A stretch of DNA of 64,000 nt from Zygnema cylindricum (taxonomy: Eukaryota > Streptophyta > Zygnematophyceae > Zygnematales > Zygnemataceae), in NCBI GenBank assembly GCA_037447655.1, contig JBBHKE010000214.1, positions 17,919-81,918 on the forward strand, read 5' to 3'. The translations under genes were made by a program, and so were the position numbers. This document shows, one piece after another, positions 53,481-63,686 of this stretch; within the stretch, counting starts at the first letter, position 1; the number at the start of each line of letters is the position of its first letter. Below the pieces are notes generated by a model. That model ran no database searches, was not told where the DNA came from, and worked only from the letters and a program-made list of their open reading frames with translations.

Positions 53481-56017
53481 CCAATCATGTAAAAGAGGAA
53501 AGGTCTCTGGTGATCAGGCATCCGGAGCACTGGGTGCTGCTTCAGGGCATCCTTCAAGAACTGGAAAGCGATCTGCTGTTCCTCGGCCCACTGCCATTCT
53601 TGATCTTTCCGTAATAGCTTATTGAGGGGCTGGGCGTGACTACTGAACTCGGGAATAAACCTGCGATAGTAGTTAGCCAGGCCGAGAAAGGTGCGCAAGG
53701 CAGAAATGTCCTGCGGGGGAGGAAGAGCGTCGAGGGCTGCAACCTTCACCATATGGGGACCCAATGTCCCAGGAGTTACCTCATGTCCGAGGTAAATGAT
53801 TTTCTGCACCCCAAAAATACCCTTGCCCGGGTGACATTTCAAGCCCGCTGCTTGAAGAGCCCGGAGAACGATCTGGATATGCTCCAGGTGTTCTTCAAAG
53901 GTCTTGGAAAATATTATCACATCGTCGATGTAGCATTTGGCACAATCGATTCCTCGGAGCGCTTCGTCCATGGCCCGTTGGAACTTTGCTGGTGCATTCT
54001 TCAGTCCGAAAGGCATGTAAATCCACTCATAAAGTCTGGATCCGGCCCAGAATGCCGTTCTCTCCCGGTGTTTTGGTTCCATGGCAATCTGGTGGAAACC
54101 ATTCTTCATGTCCAGTGTGGAGAAAATAGTGGCCCCAGCGAGAGAGTCGAATATCTCTTCCGGAGTTGGCATTGGGTACCGGTCAGGAATGGTGGCCGTG
54201 TTCAACATGCGGTAGTCCCCACACATTCGGAAGTCCACAGTTTTCCCGGATGAATCCTTCTTAGGAGGGAGAACTGTGGGGGAAGCAAACCCATGGAGTC
54301 CGGTACTTTCCTGAACCAACCCTGCGTCCACCAAAGTTTGAACCTTTTCAGTAATAAACTCTTTCTCCTTGAAGCTGAGAGGATATTGTTTCTGCCAAAC
54401 CGTTGCGGTTTCGTCGATCAAATCTATCCGAAAGGGGGTTCCTTTGTAGATTCCGACATCTGTTTCGGACCATGAGAAAACCTGAGCGTTTCTAGCCAAG
54501 AGTTCTGTTAGCTGTTCTTTCTGCTGAGGGTCCAGCTGCTCCCCCAGAGTCCAGTCCATTTTCCCCGGCTCAACCGCAGCCCAAGCTTCCGGTGGTTTCC
54601 CCCAGAGGTTGATGTCGAATTCTAGCCCAACCTGTGGATCTGTCTCTATTCCTCCAGATAATACTTTACTGCTGACAACTCCCGCTAAGTTATCTCCTTC
54701 TGAGCTCCTGTTCCCCCCCACTGAAGGAACTCTCTGGTGTAGAATTTTTCTCTTTTCTCTCCCCCCCTCAAGCTGCAAAGTTGCTTGCATGGACAGTAAC
54801 TGTGGAGCTTGAAGGTAATTTTTGCGCGAATCTGGAGCGCGGATACTGGAATAGGCAAGAGCATGCTTTACAACCCATGTAATGGCATTTAAATCCATGC
54901 TTTGCCCTATGAGGCTGCACCTCTGTTGGTCTGAAATACCTGGTGCTGCCGTTGTCTCCGGTTGAAATCCCATTGCCTGTTCTCGTTCCGATATTGTTGG
55001 TGTTGTCCAAAGTCTTTCCTTGCTGTCAAAAATCATTCCAGCCGCCCCTTTCCGGTAGGCGTGACTGTGAGGAAAAGATACCAACGTGGGGAGTGCTCGA
55101 CGTGGGTATCCGGGGATATTGCATTGGAAGAAAGGTGTACGATCCGGCTTCGTTACAGGTGTCGCTTTTCTCCCTTTTCCAAGTATTTGTTGTACTGAAA
55201 TCTGGGGGTCGGGGGTTTGTGTCTCCAACAGTTGTCGGAGGACTGGAAGAGGGATCATATTGGTCCAATATGCCCGGAGTCTGTGCGCTCGAGATCCCAT
55301 TTGAGCCGCGTCAAAAACCAAGGGAGCTCCCAGGATACGTGTTACCTGCTTCCAACTTTCTGCAACCTGCTTTCTTTTATCATCTCCCGGGTGGACATTC
55401 TCCAGAATGTACCCCACTGGTGTGTCATGGAGTTGCTGAATCCATGATATCAATGTAATCATCTGATAGAAGGTTCCACTTCGGTGATCCTGATGCCCTT
55501 TTCCTCGTGTTCCTAGAGAGTATCCCTGACAAGGCCATCCCGCCACAACCATATCTACTCTTCCCAGACTAGCCAAATGAGGTGCCATTATATTATCCAC
55601 ATTCTGGGGAATACTCCGGTGAGCTTTGGAAATGGAAGACACTAGAAGTTGTTGAGGATATAAGCGGTGCAGCTGATGTAGGCGGTATTCGCTGACAGCT
55701 CGCGCTTCCGGTGAAATTTCCACTGCCGTGTAGGACTCCACTCGATACCCTGCCTTTAAAACTGCCTCCAAATCAGAACTGATTCCTGAAAATAAAGATA
55801 AAATCCGAAGTCCGGAGTCGGGGACTGTCAATGACACCACTTGTCGATTGAAGTCTTCGCTCCCAGTCTGGTTTTTGAAAACATCTGACTGTATCGTCGA
55901 ATCTGTTTTCGGTAATAGTAAGGCCGAGAATGTTTGATCCACTCCCCGCCGGAGTTTCGCCACCTGCAATAATCTGTCTGTGTATTCTTTTTCCCACCGC
56001 TTGGAAATCGGGAATTG
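53291..56017 (-). CDS. DNA cytosine methyltransferase fused to gypsy reverse transcriptase
   Basis: One open frame follows the protease after a single TAG (56018-56020) and runs about 908 codons; residues here count from codon 55969. Residues 54-375 are a C5 methyltransferase: motif I LRILSLFSGISSDLEAV, motif IV GWPCQGYS with catalytic Cys147, motif VI ILENV (189-192), motif VIII SRAHRLRAYW (226-235), motif IX LWTTPTISEREQAMGF, motif X RCSLIGQSMDLNAITWVV. The SLFSGI start and HRLRAYW pattern point to the DRM/DNMT3 type rather than MET1, a weak inference. After a linker, residues ~450-870 are RT: LVQESTGLHGFASPTVL, DFRMCGDYRMLN, FSTLDMKNGFHQIAM, MPFGLKNAPAKFQRAM and catalytic CYIDDVIIFS (679-688). 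The expected role is methylation of cytosine 5-carbons and cDNA synthesis. RT and methyltransferase motifs are all intact; the frame ends in a frameshift at RNase H. Confidence 0.92.
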   Translation of the reverse strand, partial: QFPISKRWEKEYTDRLLQVAKLRRGVDQTFSALLLPKTDSTIQSDVFKNQTGSEDFNRQVVSLTVPDSGLRILSLFSGISSDLEAVLKAGYRVESYTAVEISPEARAVSEYRLHQLHRLYPQQLLVSSISKAHRSIPQNVDNIMAPHLASLGRVDMVVAGWPCQGYSLGTRGKGHQDHRSGTFYQMITLISWIQQLHDTPVGYILENVHPGDDKRKQVAESWKQVTRILGAPLVFDAAQMGSRAHRLRAYWTNMIPLPVLRQLLETQTPDPQISVQQILGKGRKATPVTKPDRTPFFQCNIPGYPRRALPTLVSFPHSHAYRKGAAGMIFDSKERLWTTPTISEREQAMGFQPETTAAPGISDQQRCSLIGQSMDLNAITWVVKHALAYSSIRAPDSRKNYLQAPQLLSMQATLQLEGGREKRKILHQRVPSVGGNRSSEGDNLAGVVSSKVLSGGIETDPQVGLEFDINLWGKPPEAWAAVEPGKMDWTLGEQLDPQQKEQLTELLARNAQVFSWSETDVGIYKGTPFRIDLIDETATVWQKQYPLSFKEKEFITEKVQTLVDAGLVQESTGLHGFASPTVLPPKKDSSGKTVDFRMCGDYRMLNTATIPDRYPMPTPEEIFDSLAGATIFSTLDMKNGFHQIAMEPKHRERTAFWAGSRLYEWIYMPFGLKNAPAKFQRAMDEALRGIDCAKCYIDDVIIFSKTFEEHLEHIQIVLRALQAAGLKCHPGKGIFGVQKIIYLGHEVTPGTLGPHMVKVAALDALPPPQDISALRTFLGLANYYRRFIPEFSSHAQPLNKLLRKDQEWQWAEEQQIAFQFLKDALKQHPVLRMPDHQRPFLFYMIGAGLDWELFWLKLTTEVPSIWRLTPAGAITELREIIEVIMGRFLPRFGPSSISDLICTGSISH

Positions 56018-56763
56018 CTAGATGTCTTCGGCAATATCTGTGGAACTGTCAAACAGCTCCGCCGGAGAGGTTGTAGAATACACGGGGTAACAGCCAGACA
56101 CCGGAACATTGGTCTTTCCCCGGTTCCATAAATCCAAAGGAACCACAACTTTGGTTCCTTCGGGATTTCCTGGGTCCCGAACTGTACATTGCTCCTTCCA
56201 AACACTCAAACTCATATTCATGCGGGTCCAAGTTGTCATTCCCAACAGAATTTCAAACTGATTCCCTTCTACCACTAAGAAAATAAGTCCAATTTTCACC
56301 TTTTGTCCCTCATCATCTGAGAATTCAATGTCCATGGCTTTGATGATCCCATGGACTGGCTGTTTTCGCTGCTGACTGTGCTCAAGCAGATGTTACTCGG
56401 GCAGATCTGGGGTCCGAGTTCTTCCGGCATTTTTTGCAATGCAGAAGTAGTTATGAGGTTGGGAAGGGCTTCCGTATCCACCACAGCGTCCTAATACCCG
56501 CCGTACCCATTCAGTTTTAAATTCCCGGTCCGGTTTAGAATGAGTGCCACGGAAAAAGTTTTGTAGTCCCTATCCGCCATAGGGGTCTTAGGATCTGAAG
56601 ACAAGTATACCGCCGTGGGTGGTGTCACCCTGTCGACTTTGTCTTTTCCATAATGGATCTCTTCTCCCAAGGCCTGAATGAGGATCTCTTCGGGCAGATT
56701 ATGGGAGGAAGCAAGGGTCTTGACATGGGTCAAGGCATAAGGCATCAAATGCCGGACCAGCAT
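56018..56763 (-). pseudogene. Protease region of element G
   Basis: From 56763: MLVRHLMPYALTHVKTLA, VDRVTPPTAVYLSSDPKTPM, then a TAG, DAVVDTEALPNLITTSAL (the catalytic region; Asp-Thr-Gly appears as Asp-Thr-Glu, a GGA to GAA type change), a frameshift near 56.34 kb, and MDIEFSDDEGQKVKIGLIF, FEILLGMTTWTRMNM (retropepsin C-terminal ILLG). It cleaves the polyprotein in active relatives. With Glu for Gly it is probably dead. The TAG at 56018 separates it from the methyltransferase in the same frame. Confidence 0.75.
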
Positions 56764-57853
56764 AAAAGCAGGCTTGGAGGAATGGAGCGGAGCTTATGGG
56801 GAGGATGTCGGCGAATTTTGTTCCTGACCGGTTCTATCTCTTCGTTGCCATCAGTTTCAGAACCGGAATCGGGTACGGGTGGAGTTTTTGGTGCATCTTC
56901 GTCCGGGCGTTCGGCCATAAACCGTTCAAACCAATCCTGTGTACTTTGGTTGTCCTCTTCCAGTGATTTTGTCTCCTGCTGCAGTTTCTCTTTCTTGTAA
57001 TTTTCGAAACCGGGAGGCAGTCTAGGTTGAGGAGGAAGAGGAGGGGGTTGAGTGGGCTTGATCCCAAGGCCTATGTCACTGTTCAGAATGACTGCCCTGG
57101 GCGTGAAAGACAACGGCCCGGTGGCCTTCCGGTTGTGGTCCTTTTGGCCCATTTTCCGCCGGTCTCTCCTTTGATCCGAGGTTGAGGAGCGGAGTTGTCT
57201 ACGACCATCTCCCACTCCAACATTCCATGCTCCGTGCAGGAAACTGTTTGCATGGTGGGCATTTGGGGGTTCCAAATCCCAGCCCATCAAATCATCGTCA
57301 TTAACACCCGATTTGCTTTGAAGCTCAAGCTCCGCTAGCTTTTGTAGTAACTCTTGCTTCTGTCTTTGAAGTCATTGCGCTCCCGTAAGAGGAGCAGGCC
57401 GGTAAGTCGACCCCAAACGAGGTGCAGCGAATTCGGCAGCCATGGCAGCCATCTGCTGACTCTGCTGTTGGATTATTATCTCTGGGGTAAGTCTTGCGGG
57501 AGCACTCGTTAATGGTTCTGGCGTCACTGGTGTAGGCAGCACTGGGCGCTCCCAAGGATAAAGGAGTTGTAGGGGAAGAGGGTTAACGGCAGTCTCTCCT
57601 CCTCCCGTGAACAAAGCGAATTGCATCATTTCCTTAGGTATCCCGTTCTTCTGAAAACATTGTCCCTCCTTGTGCCTTATAAAACCACAGGCTTCGCATT
57701 TGTGACCTCAGTGGTATACTTGCTTTGAATCTCGTTGGAGATCTGAGCATCGTCAAACTTTGGCAGTTTGATTTGCCACAGTTGGGACTGGGACATTTTC
57801 GAAGGTTCGCTCCGGGGAGTGGGTAGGTAATTGTTCTTTGGTGTTCTCTCCCC
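56745..57853 (-). pseudogene. Gag C-terminal part and linker of element G, with second zinc knuckle
   Basis: Just after the solo LTR the minus strand gives a CCHC knuckle CEACGFIRHKEGQC (57660-57705), then MMQFALFTGGGETAVNPLPL, a Gln- and Pro-rich stretch, a TGA replacing Arg, and a basic and acidic linker (RRDRRKMGQKDHN, PDSGSETDGNEEIEPV) up to 56745. Frame breaks lie near 57.73 kb and before the protease. The family of the linker is unknown to me. Confidence 0.72.
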
Positions 57854-59048
57854 TGTTGGAATTCAAGTATTTTGTAGGTCTAGAGATTGCAAAATAAAAA
57901 GCAAAATAGTAGATATTGACAGCCTGCCTCTAACTCCTCCTCAAGTCCCCACACTTGTCGCAGTCACTGAAGACTGGAGGAGGAGTTAGCCATGGCTGTC
58001 TGTGCTGTCTAGAGGGAGACAGACAGTTGTTTTATAGGGGGTTTTTTCTCTAAAAGGTAGTTTTGACACAGTCAGGATTTGATCCTGGTGCCTGCCATTT
58101 GTCAAAACCGCAATAGCCGGTAGTCTTATCCAAATAGTCTAAATTGTATTTGATATTACTGGGTATGATATTTATTTAAATAGTTACAATAAGACTAATT
58201 CATTTAACTAGAACTATATGCATACTGCATAGAAACAGTTGTGTAAAGTACGACGTACGATACGGATACGAAATAAATACCGCGCAGTTTGTTTGACGCC
58301 GGAAAGAATACCGCGCAGGTATTTATGACGGCCACGATTGAAATCCAAAATTGATCGGACGACCGCGAAGGATGCCGAGATCGCGGCGTACGATTTTGGC
58401 GGTTTACGATCACCGCCACATTGAGTGATACGTGGTAACACTACATAAGATTACGGCAACTCCAGAGATTACGGGAACATATCCGGATATGACACGTGTC
58501 GACATTTTGGCCATGTCGTACAATGGCCGTACATAAAGTACACCGGCACCTGTACTGTAGTGTACGACACAGTAATTTGATTGGTGCGGTACTTCAGTAG
58601 ATAGAGTTTTAGAGAGGGAATAGGACTTAGATAAATTTTCGGTAGGCAGCTGCCTCTCCCAGAAAGCACTTTGTATAAATGGCAAACTTTGGCCAACAAT
58701 ATCTATCAATTTACTTGACCATTTTCAGTGATTTTTTTTGCTGCGGACTCAGAGGAGTCCAGGCTACACAGGGGTGTAGTCGGTCAGAGTTTTTGTCTGC
58801 CAGGGTGGCTGCATTTCTAAGGCAAAGTCAAAGTAGGTGAATGTGTCCAAATCTCATATTCTAACTTTGGATTCTGTGGTGGAACTGAGCACACAGAAAG
58901 TGTTATTTCACAGGGGTGAATCTATATTGGGGTTTTGACTATCAAGGGGTCAGTCACTTGGTTATATATCAACTTGGAGTCGGCACTATCTAGATTAGCT
59001 TCTTTTGGACTGCATACTCTGAGGGCCAATGTAGGTATCAGAGTTTCA
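57854..59048 (+). mobile_element. Solo LTR D2 inserted in gag of element G
   Basis: TGTTGGAATTCAAG to TCAGAGTTTCA, 1,195 bp, related to D1. The flanks TCCCC (57849-57853) and CCCCC (59049-59053) differ at one base. It holds the U3 hairpin (57920-57998, stem CTAACTCCTCCTC / GAGGAGGAGTTAG), an antisense tRNA-like module (58062-58140, AGGATCAAATCCT on the minus strand) and a leader ATG at 59029 followed by TAG where relatives have GAG. The gag of G continues on both sides. Confidence 0.88.
57920..57998. other. U3 hairpin of LTR D2
   Basis: CAGCCTGCCTCTAACTCCTC pairs with GGAGGAGTTAGCCATGGCTG around a loop containing ACTTGTCGCAGTCACTGA. The stem differs from A and E1, yet pairing is kept. Confidence 0.75.
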
Positions 59049-62000
59049 CCCCCCTGCTTTGAGCCTTTCTTCATGCTGCTTCTGGCTCCTTTCTGAACGC
59101 TCTACCTCCCATTCTTTCAACTTGGGGGCTAGCTCCGGTTTGAGTTTCCTGCTGCAGCGTTTCCATCCATGTCCTGGTTGTTGGCAATTTAGGCAATTGT
59201 ACAATATTACCCATTCGTCTGCTCCAATTGCGGGTTCGAGTCTGCTGTCCACAACTTGCTTCCCTTTAAGCTTCCGCAAAGCTTGAAGTTCCGCTTGTTC
59301 TTCCCCACTTAAGGAAGTTTTCTGGCGAATCTTGCAATTTTCACTCTTGCCTTGTCGGTCATGGCCTTTTTCCTCGCCTCACTGTGAACGAAGTGGTCGT
59401 ATAACTTCATGGCCACCAGTGAGATGTCCTTGGCAGAGGGATTTCTGTCCTGGATTGCTTGTCTTGCAATCCACTTATGCAAGGCAGTCTGCCCTGTTGG
59501 TCGGAAGGAATTACAGACAACGATGAAATACTTTGTGGCCATTGTATGAAGATCAATGGTCAACAGCTTAGTTTTCTGGCACAGGCTCGATAGGTTGTTG
59601 AAGAGAGTTTGGGGAGTCTCGTTCTGCAAGCATCGGAATTCCGTGAATTCCTTCATGGCCGATTCGTTCCTCTCGGTGTAGAGGAGTCGCCAGATATTGA
59701 GAAGGGTGGTGCAAAGGGTGGGATTGGCCACCATGCGTGTAGCTGCTTGAGCTGCCTGAATAGCTTGCAGCTGGTTTACATAGGCCCTTCCTTAGGCCTG
59801 CAGCTTCATATCATCGGTGAATGTGGCTGTCACAGGGGTGGCCGCCGCTGTAGCCAAGTCACCCTCCGCTTGTAAAATGGTCGCATCAAGAGCCGGATCA
59901 GATATCTTGATGCTAGGAGCTATCAAAAGAGATTGACGCTCCTTATAATCTGCCAACGCCCCTCCAGAGAGGTAGTTAACCATCATGGGAAAGAGGGTCG
60001 TCTTGAAGTCATCCGACATCGCTTCTCCCCTCTACTTATTGATTTCTGATTGGGTAAACGATTTCCAAAACAACTCGAAATCTGAGAAAGCGATCCCCGA
60101 GCTGTCCCCTGTAAATTTTCGAATGACTCCCATTTCTTTCTCTTCTTTCGCTGTTTAGGTGAACTGAGGAAAGGCCGGTGGGTCTGACAAACTGTGCCAG
60201 CGAAGTGACTCCTTTGTCCTCTTCCCCGGGATCGGAACCTCCTTCCCTCCGGTAGGAGGTGCTGCTCCGCTAGGCGCGGATACTCCTCCCGCAGAGGAAG
60301 TACCAACCCCTGAAAGGATGGCTGGAGGAAGGGTATTCCTCACGGGAAGAATTCCTGGCCCCCGGTGAGCAGAGGGTATCTGCGTCTGAAGACTGGTATG
60401 GCCTGGTGTCGCAGAAGGAAGGGCCCACTCCCCTTTGTCCACTCCCCGATATCCACGGGAATACCTTTCGTCCCTAAGAACTTCCTCCTCTGAAGGAATG
60501 TGGATTCGAGGTCTGTTCAAAGGTTGATCTTTGAGCTGGGATGGAGAAGAAGACGACGAAGGCCGGTTCGGAGGGGAAGGTGTTCCCCTCCGGAAAGGGG
60601 TCTGTTTCCGGGACCGTCTTCGAGAGGTTTCAGGCGGTGGAGTTCCGGAACTGGAGGAGGGGGAACGCCTGTGAGGAGGGGAGTATACGTCGTACTTATA
60701 GGGTAAATTCAGCGGACCTGGGGACCCCCGGTCGGCTCCAGTAAGAGAAACGGAAGGAGATGGAGAGGAGATGGGATTGTCCCGGGGTTTTGCTACCGGG
60801 GCCTGGGCGTGGGAAGTAGGAGGACGAGGAGGGAAAAGAGGAGGATCAGGGGACAGTCTGGGTGGAGGAGAAGGAGGGGTAGACGGCCTCAAGGGGATGT
60901 GAATTCTTTCGTCCGGTCGTAACTCCACTAAGGCCTCAACAGCTTCAGAAACCTCCACCGAAACAAAAGTAGGCTCTTCCCGCGGAGCCGCTTCGAGTTC
61001 AGACGGTAAATCTGCACCCAAACCCCCAATATTAGGTCTTGTGTCTGCCCCCTCTTCCCGCTGAAGAGGAGGTTCCCGACCAATCTCAGAAGGAGGAGCC
61101 TGGGGTGGAGCTCCGGGCGGGGTTTCCGCTACTGGTGTTGGAGGGATCCGCCCACTGAGGATCCCACTGGTCCTCCGCTTAGCTTCCCGGATAAGATTCA
61201 ATTCCTGCTCCCACAACTTTCTCCGTTCTTCCTCCAATGCTTCCCAATCCACTATAACGGTTCCAGTCCCCGCCGTAGCCGAGCCCTGGGATTTTAAAAT
61301 TTCCACTAGTTCCTTAGCCCTTTCCACGACTCCGGTCAGATCAGCTATCCCTGCTCCTAGAATTTCTGGATCTGTAGGCCTGGCTCGAAACAATCCCTCG
61401 GAAAACTCTTCTGGTTCGGTTTCCGGGACCTCTGGGTCAGTGGGTTCGGGTCGCCAGAACCCTCCATCAGGGCGGACCCGGGGTGCTGGAGGGGTAGATC
61501 TCTCGGTGGAGACTAGCACTGGAGTTGGGAAAGGTTCTTCCTTGGGAATAGGTGCAAATCTACCCTTGCTATCCCTGTGGTCAAACTTCTTCCCCCTCCC
61601 CGGCTCTGGAGCCCCTCAATCTTTGCCATCAGCTCTACTACGAGACCTCGTAGTCGGGCGCCCTCGGGACGGTCGGCTTGCTGCAGTGTCTTGGGAAGAA
61701 GATGGAGGAGGGCGAGAAGGAGGAGCCCTCCTAGGCCTTTCCTGCAAGGACTGTGAGGAACCACTCTCTGAAGAGCTGCTTAGAATCTCCACTACCCCTC
61801 CCACTGGTTTAACCACCCGAGGTCGATCCGACCGAGACACTCTTTGCACCAACTCCTGCTTAACCTTCAGTTCATGAAGATCTGAAGAGCAAGGAGTTCC
61901 TTTCGACCAGGGCGGCTGGGATCCGTCAAAACCGCAGGGTCAATCTGAATTTCGGCCCTGGGAATCTTTGATCTAGTGTGAAGCCCGACCTCCGAAGAGG

Positions 62001-62426
62001 ACCCAAAAGGGGCTCCCGCAGAGCTTGCCTTTTTGGCCTGGCCCGGAGTGACACTCGGTTTCTTTCTTGAGCCTGTGCTCTGGACTCCTTTCTTTCCTCG
62101 GCAAAGAATCTAGAGGCCTCCGTCAAGGAGGGAAAATGTTCAGGAGTGAGGCTAGGAGGAGATAGGGGCGAAGTTTGCGGTTCGGGCGGTTTTGTAGGAG
62201 TCTCAACTCTAATAGGCTCAGGCATCATCCCCTGGAGAAACCGCTCTACGTTTGCAGACGAGGTGAAAGGGACAGATTCTTGGGGAACCTGTGACTCTTC
62301 CATTGGTGCCACCGCTTCTTGATTCGCCCGCTCTTGCAGCCTGGCATCGGAGAGATTCTTATCTTGAGCTTCGCCTCCCCGCATGATGACAAAGGTCTCG
62401 AAAGAAGAAGAAACGAAAGTAAACAA
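59049..62426 (-). pseudogene. Gag of element G, N-terminal and central parts
   Basis: The start is probably ATG 62384 (MRGGEAQDKNL); an upstream ATG at 62426 is also in frame. A long Pro/Ser/Arg-rich, low-complexity N-terminal region (62.4-60.15 kb, with a stop at 61926 and frameshifts) precedes a structured part at 59.3-60.0 kb (LCTTLLNIWRLLYTERN, FRCLQNETPQTLFNNLSSL, FIVVCNSFRPTGQTALHKW) that looks like a gypsy capsid helix set. A CCHC knuckle CLNCQQPGHGWKRC lies at about 59.17 kb. The 454-codon frame at 60155-61519 is the longest open piece. It would form the particle and bind RNA. The very long disordered N-terminus is unusual for gypsy Gag. Confidence 0.72.
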
Positions 62427-63686
62427 AACTCGCTTACGTCAAGAGAGAGCTTCTAAAGTGGAAAGCTCCTATCCCCTCTAATCCGAAAGAGACAGGTGGC
62501 TTTTCAGTACTGTACTTATTCACGGGAAGTCTATAGCATTTGTTCCCTCAAAACCCACGGTTTCGATACAAGGAAGTGGCAGTTTTACTCCGGGGATTCC
62601 ACGCCAAAGCAAAAGAAACTACAAGCGAATACACCAATGCACTACCACGTGGACACATAGAAATAAATAGGAATGGCAGTTTCAGATTTAACAATATCAC
62701 CTTGACCACAGAAATAAAATATAAGATGGAAGATATAAAAGATGGCGAAGCAAGCTTAACATACCCCGACAATTTACGAAGACAAAGAGACAAGGGCGAA
62801 CTCTCTCCCGATGGTAGTGTAAATAGGTATGGCACTCCTTCAACCCTCGGTGTCCGCAGTTCGGAACCGACCAGACTCTTCTCAGTTTCAAGCAGCGAAA
62901 GATCCCAAAATCACCCAAAGGGACGATAATGCCAACTACCAGCCCGAACTATGATTCCCACAATGGACAAATCCGAAACAAAGATGGCAATAGAGTCAAA
63001 CAAAACAAAGATTATTCCAAAAGAAAGTTTGTTGGATTTTCTGAGGGTTTTCACACGAGACAGTACTGAAAAGCAACCTGTCTCCTTCGGCCCCAAGTGC
63101 CTTATACAGCAAAAGCTTGTCCAGTTTCAGGTCCAAAAGTCAAACCTACGCTATTAGCCAATGAGCGGCCAGCAAGTGCAACCGAACTGACATAAGACAA
63201 AATAATGTGTACTACACTTGGGGCAAAAAGTTAGACCTCTGACTACGGCTAGATCCGCGGCCGCAAGTTATTATTTGTTCCATAGTTTGTAAGACAAAGT
63301 ACTAAAAGGACACGGAAGTGCCAAGCTTTGACTTATGTAATTAATTAACCACTGGTCAACTGAATCTGAACTGAATTGCTACAGACAGCTAACAGCAAAA
63401 TCTAGATTACAGTCCGGAAGTCTACGTGGCAATCCACAATGTACCCTCCACTAGGGCTGGTGGAAGCTAGTACTATGTGACGGAACTGCGATCTTTTAGA
63501 CGGTAGAACTTTGTCGTCCAGCCTCCGTTAGGCACGAAACAAAGTGCGTCTTGTTCAGTAGAGGAAATGCATTAATCCTTCCGGCAGGTTGTACGGGCTT
63601 CTCTGAAATTTGAGAATAGTACGGGTCGGAAGGTACGGAAATCCTCGGTAATATAGAAGTGTGCATGAAAAGCACTCGAGCTTGAC
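62427..63686. other. 5' leader and presumed 5' LTR region of element G
   Basis: No protein is supported here. The right end GAGCTTGACA next to ACCTG marks the insertion border. The sequence does not match the candidate 3' LTR at 51188-51473 by eye, and I found no sure primer-binding site. An inverted repeat at 62487-63085 suggests a further insertion in this stretch. Confidence 0.5.
62487..63085. repeat. Inverted-repeat-bounded segment in the leader of element G
   Basis: CCGAAAGAGACAGGTGGCTT with TTCAGTACTGT at the left is the inverse of ACAGTACTGAAAAGC with AACCTGTCTCCTTCGG at the right (about 30 bp, two mismatches). It could be a small TIR element or a fragment of LTR duplicated in inverse. 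No clear target duplication. Confidence 0.55.

Larger units (their letters stand above)
51188..63686 (-). mobile_element. Element G: Ty3/gypsy retrotransposon with DNA methyltransferase and PHD finger
   Basis: A 12,499-bp insertion flanked by the 5-bp duplication ACCTG (51183-51187 and 63687-63691). The ends are TGTCGAGC and GCTTGACA. On the minus strand it encodes Gag (62.4-57.6 kb), protease (56.8-56.0), a C5 cytosine methyltransferase (55.8-54.8), RT (54.5-53.8), RNase H (53.5-53.0) and integrase with a C-terminal PHD finger (52.9-51.5). A polypurine tract and candidate 3' LTR stand at the left. I could not find a matching 5' LTR on the right. Its interior is visibly richer in G and C than its surroundings. 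A solo LTR (57854-59048) has entered gag. The PR, RNase H and IN parts carry single frame breaks; the methyltransferase-RT frame is open over about 900 codons. Confidence 0.9.

Noticed and set aside
53636-54253. Plus-strand 205-codon frame
   Set aside because: It is antisense to the RT of element G.
54943-55458. Plus-strand 171-codon frame
   Set aside because: It is antisense to the methyltransferase, with no recognised domain.
60500-60744. Plus-strand open frames of 67-68 codons
   Set aside because: They are opposite-strand readings of the G/C-rich Gag N-terminal region of element G.
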